DNA of 64,000 nt from Polytrichum commune (lineage: Eukaryota; Streptophyta; Polytrichopsida; Polytrichales; Polytrichaceae): positions 9,362,001 through 9,426,000 of the forward strand of contig OX485804.1 in NCBI GenBank assembly GCA_950295325.1, written 5' to 3'. Positions 57,501-64,000 of the stretch are shown here, one piece after another. A model generated the notes under the pieces. That model worked only from the letters and a program-made list of their open reading frames with translations. It was not told the origin of the DNA and did no database searches. The first letter of the stretch is position 1. Each line of letters begins with the position of its first letter. The position numbers and the translations under genes are program-made.

Positions 57501-58840
57501 ATGTAGTAATATATGTATCGATCTTATGTAATAATTTACTACATAATTTGGTATAATTGAAACTTACGATGTAACTTCAACATTCAATTGTTTTGACATA
57601 ATAAATTAGCCTATGAAAGTTTGTGATGTATGCAACGATAGCTCACCTCTTGGGTCACCTTGGACGATTAGACTGGTTAAAGTAAAGCTATGCTTTACAA
57701 ATTGATGGGCTTTGATTGATATGTAGCTTGGTTCCATGAGAGCCTGACTAAGGGTCCAACCGCACCACTTAGTTAAGAGAATTAGCTAACTCACAAGTTA
57801 GCCAACCAAGATTCTAGCAAATTAAAATCATGGTTGCACCAACACATGGAGGTGTGCAATTAAATTGGTTCACAATCCTAAATTGAACATGATTTAGAGG
57901 TGGTTTGCACCAAGACCATAAGAACACGGGGACACTTGAATTCTTAAAGTTGCGATGTCCATAACATTTGTTGTTGTTCAAGTCATATTTACACTTAGTT
58001 TTTTAAGCCAATTTTAGGCCCATGTAATTCTTCGAAGGTGGGAAGTCCACTTCGTATCTCCATGATGAAGCGAATTTCAATTTGAGGTGAACATTTCTTG
58101 AACGCCTCTTTGAGTAGGCGTAACCAAAATTCGGGAGACCAATGACGCCTTAAGTTTCAAAATTATAGCTTTTTAGCCCATAACATTGTTTGTGTGATTC
58201 ACTATATTGGATTTGTTGTTTTAAAATTGAATAGTCATACCCCCTCGTGTTATCAAGTGAACAAGCACACCCCTTCATATTTTTCAGTCGAACAATCATA
58301 CCCTTTCATAATATGTTAAATAGGTCTAGGTTGGGCATCTCAATATAACAAAGCCATATTAAGATATATATATTTGGAACCATGTTGTTTGAGACAATAA
58401 TTTCTATTAGGGTTTCCCTTGTCACAACGAATAAGGTGGGCTACCATTGAATTTTAACACTACTAGAAGGTGGTAGTCAAATACCTTCATTATTAAACTA
58501 GACTGACAAATCTACGGGGGATCAAGATTCATTGTGCCAATTTAACAAACCAGTTGTTTGGAATGGCAAACATATTGTTTGATTGCCACTTTTCTACTCG
58601 TGTATAGTGGAGACCACCTTTATATCATTTGTAATGTAAGGTACGCAAGCTTGATTTGGTCACTTATCTTAATCGGACACCTATATTTGAGTGGTGCCAA
58701 GTGATTATTTTCAAGTGGTGGGTGATTAGGTGCAAATGTAAGGAGTCCAAGAACATATACCATGTAGGTATGTGTTTAAATTTAGATTCATAGGAGATTG
58801 GACTACGTGCTCAAAATTATGATTCATTATCAAGAGGAGG
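54600..58840. other. Long intergenic stretch, no supported gene
   Basis: About 4.2 kb of AT-rich DNA with only short frames (55223-55411 and 57094-57330, minus). Three imperfect GAACAATCATACCCYTTCAT-type units of about 32 bp occur at 58227-58310. The block AATCGGACACCTATATTTGA at 58675 is shared with 31567 and 32610. Confidence 0.45.
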
Positions 58841-58898
58841 CCACACATGCCCAAAACTAGAGATTTTCACAAAAGCCATCTCGGACGAGAGAGGTGAA

Positions 58899-60247
58899 AC
58901 CGGATGTTTTGAAACTTTGGGCCACACTACATGTGCAAATGAGCCATCATTTTTTGTTAGTTCTGTGACACCCCACCTCAAAGATGACTACTTCACGGAA
59001 AGATCAAAATATAAAATATAAAAACTAAGACTCGATGTTGTGTTCTTATTGGCTTCCAACACGATGGGCCATATTTTTCCCACCATTTTGCAAGAGCTGA
59101 CAATCTTGTGGGAAAGCAAACCCTTATTCCTAGTTGCCAATTTAATGAAGAATCAACTTTCTATTTAGCTCTTGGAATTTTAGAAAGGTGGCATTAGTTG
59201 GGGGGAGAACCGATAGTTTCACAGTTTTGTGAACTTCCCTTTAGTGGACTTTGATAATTCATAACACCTCAAAATCAACTCCAAAACTTTGAGAAATTGG
59301 TGTTGGCTTCTCAAAATATATTTGTAGACACGCATAATTTTCAACCTCGTTAATCTGAGTAGTGGAAGATAGCAAAACGGCAAGAAGTAGCCAAATAAGG
59401 CCCATCTACCTCATTGGAGAATTTAGTCATGTGTTGTAGGCAAACTGCAAAAGGCTTAATGCTGGTCCAAGAATTTGGCGAGGGGATCATAAGCTGTGGA
59501 TCCCAAGACTGATCCAAAAGTGTTACTGGGGATCTAATATGACGCACTAAACAAGGGAACATATTAAAAGGATTCTTTCATGCTTTTATAGCTTTGGCGA
59601 ATCTCTACATTCATGTAACTTATCCAAGTTGCAATTTAACTTTACTTGATGATTTGGGGGTTCGCAGAATCTACTATACTTATTTTGTAATCTCTAGTTC
59701 CAATCTCCATCAAGCCACACATGTTTGACAACGTTGGTTTTAAAAAGGAGTTTGGTAAACTAAGGTTAAAATTTTTTGGCCTTCACACGTATCTAACTTC
59801 GGGGAGCTGGGTTTTGAGGTTGGCCCTTTTTAGTTTGGTTAAAACCGTCTGTTTTCAACACCGTTCCAAGACAACGTTTTTGTAAAGTTTGAAACATTCA
59901 TTTATGAAGGGAGGCCACACAAGATATGAAACTATCGGTTTCTCCCACTAACGGCACCTTACTAGCATTATGGGAGCTAAATAAAAAAGTTAATTCTTCA
60001 TTGAATTGGTAGCTAGGAACACGGGTTTGCCTTCCCACTAGACTGCCAACTCTTGACAGATGGTGGGGGAAAACACAACTCATCATTTTGGGAGCCAACA
60101 GGAACGCAACATCAGGTCTTAGATGTTTAGAATTAATATTTTGATATTTTTTTAAAGTAGTCATCTTTGAGGTGGGGTGTCACTAAACTAACAAAAATGG
60201 TGGCTCATTTGCACATGTTGCGTGGTCCCAAGTTTCAAACCATCCAA
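58899..60247. mobile_element. Large inverted repeat, arms about 340 bp
   Basis: The left arm 58899-59240 and right arm 59908-60247 are reversed copies: GTGCAAATGAGCCA, GTGACACCCCACCTCAAAGA, AAGATGACTACTT and ACCGATAGTTTCA occur in mirrored order. The spacer is 670 bp and contains family K sequence. Frames on the arms (59898-60164, minus) have no motif. It may be two copies of one element in opposite orientation or one large foldback. Confidence 0.85.
59711..59850 (+). repeat. Family K repeat, copy 2
   Basis: GCCACACATGTTTGACAACG to GGTTGGCCC, in the spacer of the large inverted repeat. Similar to 43137-43257. Confidence 0.65.
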
Positions 60248-60295
60248 TTTCGGGTGTGTGTGGCTTCCACTTGATAAGAGTTGCAAAAGGATGGT

Positions 60296-60432
60296 TTTAA
60301 CCAAAAAGAAAGAGGGACTAACCTTGAAATCCAGCTCCTCGAAGTTAGGCACATGTCAAGGCCAAAATTCGCTTACCTTGGCTTAGCAAATGCCGTTTTG
60401 AAACCGACGTTTTTGAACGTATGTGGCCTCCC
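60296..60432 (-). repeat. Family K repeat, copy 3, reversed
   Basis: The reverse strand reads GGGAGGCCACATACGTTCAA...TGACATGTGCCTAACTTCGA...GGTTAAAACC. It lies just outside the right arm of the large inverted repeat. Confidence 0.7.
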
Positions 60433-60439
60433 CTTTAAT

Positions 60440-61730
60440 GTGTATGTTTGACAAATTTCATTTGGCGTCCAACTTCAAACCCAAAGTCTCATGTGATGTT
60501 TTCGAAAACAAAAATGAATCTTAATCGACATCTACATTTCCTTCTAAAACATCACTTCAATGTCAGATGCCTAGTAGTACATGCCATTTCAATTTCCAAC
60601 ATGTCAATCGACGTGTGGTTTTTCTCTTACAAGTCACACTACACGTCCGATTCCATTCCAAATCGTGTGTGTCAATTGACGTGCATTTTGTGTGTGTGCG
60701 CTCGCAACTTTTGCATGTCAAATGTCGAAAAGTTGCAAAAACTTTGTCAAGAAAACACACTGCTTCCGCTTTTTCTTCAACTTACGACGATGTGATCACC
60801 CAGCAGGCATCATTAATCCTACTTATTTGCGTACATGGACGCCTGCATAATTATGACCGTGGTACTGAATGAAGAAATCCTAACCTTCAAATCATCAATA
60901 TTCTGATCATCCTGACACCACTGAGGCATTGAAGAATAACCATCTTCACCTGCTCAAACTTGATTATTTATAATGGAGGGAAGTTATAGCTTCAGAAGAA
61001 AGTCGGATATACAACAACTTAGTAAGCACATGCACCAGCCGCATGCAGCTACCGTATAGATAAGCACATTTACTTTGGAGACTCGAGGCTGTGCCTAGCT
61101 AGCTACAGCACACTCACTTACTTCTAGCTAGGATGCCTTGCTTTTACCCCACTTTACCCCAGATTTGTGGCGGCGTAGTTATAGTCTGTACAGATTCGAT
61201 TCCTCAATTAGCGATCTTACTTAACTTACATGCGGCAAAATTTGCACCCTAATCGCAGTTATGTATCTTGTAGACTTACTGCAGCCTAATTAAGCGCATC
61301 TCCACATGCATGCAGTACGGTGAGGTTTTGTGTGAGTGTGCGAGAGTGGACATGTCAAGATCTCCTGATCATTCCTGAATTGCCATCCTTGGGATCTTCA
61401 CTCTCGACACCAGCAATGCCACGGCTCGATCTCGTTTGCTCAGTGCCTCCAGAGACTGTGAGTTTCATCTTTCGGAAACGACACATTGGAGACGCAGATT
61501 TGTACAGGTAGCTAGATGGGCTTTATTTGGTTGCTGTGAAAAGAAAAGAAAAGAAAAGAAAAGAAAAGAACAACGTTTGCTTCTGCTCGTATCAGGAGGA
61601 TAAAATTTCTGTGTGCCTGCAAATGTATCTGAAGAAATCAAGATTACCACCTGGATCGATTTGGAGACTGAGTTGTTACGAATTACCGACTCAGTCCATC
61701 GATGATGAGTCATAAGAAGGTCACATAAAA
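60440..61730. promoter_or_regulatory. Unique-looking segment with short frames, possible gene flank
   Basis: Higher GC and few shared repeats. It has frames of 115 codons (60448-60795), 101 codons (60567-60872) and 63 codons (61320-61511), none with a domain. CTAGCTAGCTA-type motifs, a palindromic CATGCATGCAG stretch near 61310 and an (AAAAG)n tract (61538-61570) resemble plant upstream regions. No exon chain could be built. Confidence 0.2.
61538..61570. repeat. (AAAAG)n microsatellite
   Basis: About six AAAAG units. Confidence 0.95.
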
Positions 61731-61759
61731 GTTTGCTTGATTCTGTTGACTGTTGAGTC

Positions 61760-61910
61760 GAGAATGGTTAACCAATTTTGAGCACGTAGTCCGGTCTCTT
61801 TCAAACACCTGTCGTTTTGGTGTTTGTCCTTGGGTTTGCACTTAATTACCCACCACTCAAATATCCGGTGAAATGAAGTAACCAAATTAGGCATGCTTAC
61901 CTTTTAGAAA
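61760..61910 (-). repeat. Dispersed repeat related to 58655-58835 and 32590-32720
   Basis: The reverse strand shares ATTTGAGTGGTGGGTAATTA, GACCGGACTACGTGCTCAAA and a GTGTTTGAAAGAGAC-like block with the forward copy at 58655-58835. Confidence 0.6.
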
Positions 61911-62787
61911 GAGGGCATGAAATTGGTTTTTTTTTTAAAAGGTTTGCACCTACTTCTCCGAGGCGATAAACACATGACTAGTAAGATAGACGTGTCTTAA
62001 ACAACATGTTTTTGAGATTGGCGTTGTCTTGTGGAAGATCTTCGATACTCAGATTTTTAAGTACTTGCAAATTTGTGTGTGAGCACTTCAAAGACTGTTA
62101 TAAGTTGTTCCACTTGCAAAGACCTCTCGTAAATGTGTTCTTTGTGAATTTATTTAGGAGTTGAAGTTATAATTATATAGAGGCCATGTGTTTGGAATAA
62201 AAAGAAAAGACTTGCATTCTACTTCGTCATTCATCACAAACTTCCAAACAATGGTGTATAATGTAGTGTTTTATATTGTTATCTCTATATACACTTAATC
62301 ATCAAGCAATATATGTGTTGATTATTGTATAAACTTCTTTGTAACGTTTTAGATCAATGACCTTCATAAGGTATGTGTGCCTTATGTGGTCACTTGTCTT
62401 ATGTGGCTACCTAGAATGGGGTGTTAATAAGTACAATTAAGTTGGTCAAATTTGCTTTTGCGCATACTGTATGTGATGTGAACGTGGCCATTCTAGGCAC
62501 ATAACCTACAAAAGCCTCTCCACATATAATCACTTACATTTGCGAAGTTTGAATGAGGCAGTTGAAAAATCATGGGTCTTTATGACTGAAATCACACTGC
62601 TCTGATTTTGTACCAACTTCATGCATATTAAAAGTGTTTTAGAGGTGAACCTTCAAAGGGCCTTCAAATACAATGCCTACTTGTTTGAGTGTGGCAAGGT
62701 TTTTCTCAGTAAAGAAAACTTTACCACGTGACACTTGACTAGGCACACATAAATGCCGTTTCAAGCACAAGTAAAGAAACTTTCATC

Positions 62788-62953
62788 GTGTGGCATAACA
62801 TTACTAAAGCGTTAAGCTCTTGTTCCGTGGGCCCTCATGATATAACAATGAGATGCTTGAAAAGCTACACAAGGAGACTTATATTCATACTAAATTCCCA
62901 GCATCTCACTGTTATATTTTGAGGGTTCATATATGAGTAATGTTATGGGACAC
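62788..62953. mobile_element. Family I foldback (166 bp), copy 2
   Basis: The arms are GGCATAACATTACT / AGTAATGTTATGGG outside and CCCTCATGATATAACAATGA / GTTATATTTTGAGGG inside, with GAGATGCT / AGCATCTC close to the loop. Same length and motif order as 32093-32258. Confidence 0.75.
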
Positions 62954-62959
62954 TCTATG

Positions 62960-63390
62960 TAGCCCATAAAATATAATGTGTGTGTACAAAAGGGTATTAG
63001 TTGAAAATTTGGCTTACAAAGCATACATATGGGATGGGTATTATTCCACCTAATTTTGTGGACATAAATCAGGGGGGGTTGGACTCTTCATACCACATAA
63101 GAACTAATGTGAGTGTGGAAAGGGAGAGGTATTGTTTTCTCTAGTGTGTACGTTGAAAAGGCTATTAGGAATTTTGAAGTAAAGGTATATGTAGAAAAGG
63201 GGGCCTAAGGTTTTGAAAAATGTGCTAGTTTCATCCAATTTACGTTTTCATATACTGTTATTTATTGCCTTAGCTTCAATGATGTGTGTTTCAGGGCTAC
63301 ATTATTACGAGTTAAATCCTATAGATGAAAGTATATTGTATATGTAACAAATGCCTATTTATTTCATGATTTATATATTATATATGTAGT
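62960..63390. other. Intergenic, nothing recognised
   Basis: AT-rich, no gene-like frame. Confidence 0.4.
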
Positions 63391-63540
63391 AGAGGCAATT
63401 ATCACATTAAATTGAAAAGCTTAGTATGAATACACAAGTCCATTTTCTAGCATATCCGTAGTACGTATACATTTGTTGTTATTTATAAATTTCTTCATAG
63501 TCACCCACACATGTCATTTAGGTTTCCAATTAAGAGTCCT
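63391..63540 (+). repeat. Dispersed repeat, copy 2 of the 5961-6127 pair
   Basis: AATTATCACATTAAATTGAA through ATGTCATTTAGGTTTCCAAT matches 5961-6127 in order. Separated from copy 1 by 57 kb, same strand. Confidence 0.75.
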
Positions 63541-64000
63541 TCCTTGAGATATAAATAACTTGGTAGTATAGATGTACAACACCCTAAAACCTTGCATAAT
63601 AAGTACATATTGATTGTAAGAATCGTGTCCATCACCTTAACATGTGGTTCATGTGTTGGTTTTTAGGCTATCCACCAATAGAGCTTTAAACCCCTATAAC
63701 TTTTGCCAATGGAGATCAAATAAGGGACGTTTTACACCTAGAGGCCATGCCAATTCCCCTTGAGGCCGGTTGCATGAAATTTCAGCCCCTTTTGGGTTGC
63801 AGACTGGCCTTAACTACACATTATAATAAGACTATAATGGGGGCCAATTTTCCCATATGTAAAGGCCTTAGGGCCAAGAATCTAGGCTGTATCAATAAAT
63901 CTAGCATAATCCAACGGATCTAGCATAATCTAGCATAGAGCCGTTTAGATTTCCACATAATCCAATGGATATGGTTCGCTAAAAAATCATATTTTATTAA
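63541..64000. other. Intergenic, with short local repeats
   Basis: TCTAGCATAATCCAACGGAT-type units occur about three times near 63898-63970. No gene. Confidence 0.5.

Overview
The window looks like a gene-poor stretch of a land-plant nuclear genome. The evidence is spliceosomal gene fragments with GT-AG introns, an RRM/RS splicing-factor relative of the SR45/RNPS1 type, and hAT-superfamily DNA-transposon remnants, in AT-leaning DNA full of small inverted-repeat elements, tandem arrays and microsatellites. I cannot name the species. No bacterial operons, rRNA or convincing tRNA genes, CRISPR arrays or viral genes were seen, and almost every open frame is short and unrecognisable.

Layout. 1-6,700: partial or anonymous frames, a G-rich tract, two GC-richer decayed coding-like segments and one foldback element. 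6,777-9,320: the clearest genic region, with a short forward first-exon-like frame facing a minus-strand SR45/RNPS1-like gene. That gene carries a nonsense codon, a one-base frameshift and a damaged splice acceptor, so it reads as a pseudogene. 9,823-14,350: a terminal-inverted-repeat (TIR) element interrupted by a 1.1-kb hAT-like insertion with a perfect 8-bp target-site duplication (TSD), then a GC-richer relic and a diverged large tandem repeat. 14,813-15,360: exons of an unrecognised broken gene. 16,041-17,590: a hAT element that keeps the C-terminal dimerisation part of its transposase and has an internal minisatellite. 18,794-20,286: a 1.5-kb element with perfect 27-bp TIRs around five 188-bp tandem units.

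20,300-51,500 is a patchwork of dispersed non-autonomous families that recur in both orientations, including an array of six 154-bp units with exact spacing (34,244-35,167). A clean hAT-type MITE lies at 46,893-47,311. 51,880-54,595 is an eight-unit satellite-like array (about 295 bp per unit), one unit of which is split by a 345-bp element flanked by an 8-bp TSD. 54,600-58,840 is quiet. 58,899-60,432 is a large palindrome-like inverted repeat. Two segments, about 41,850-43,330 and 60,980-61,720, have more unique, leader- or promoter-like sequence, but no gene could be assigned to them.

No genes here form a pathway together. The interest lies in transposon architecture: nested insertions with readable TSDs, tandemly amplified MITEs, and hairpin-forming loci that could feed small-RNA silencing. 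All matches between copies were made by eye, and boundaries without a stated TSD are approximate.
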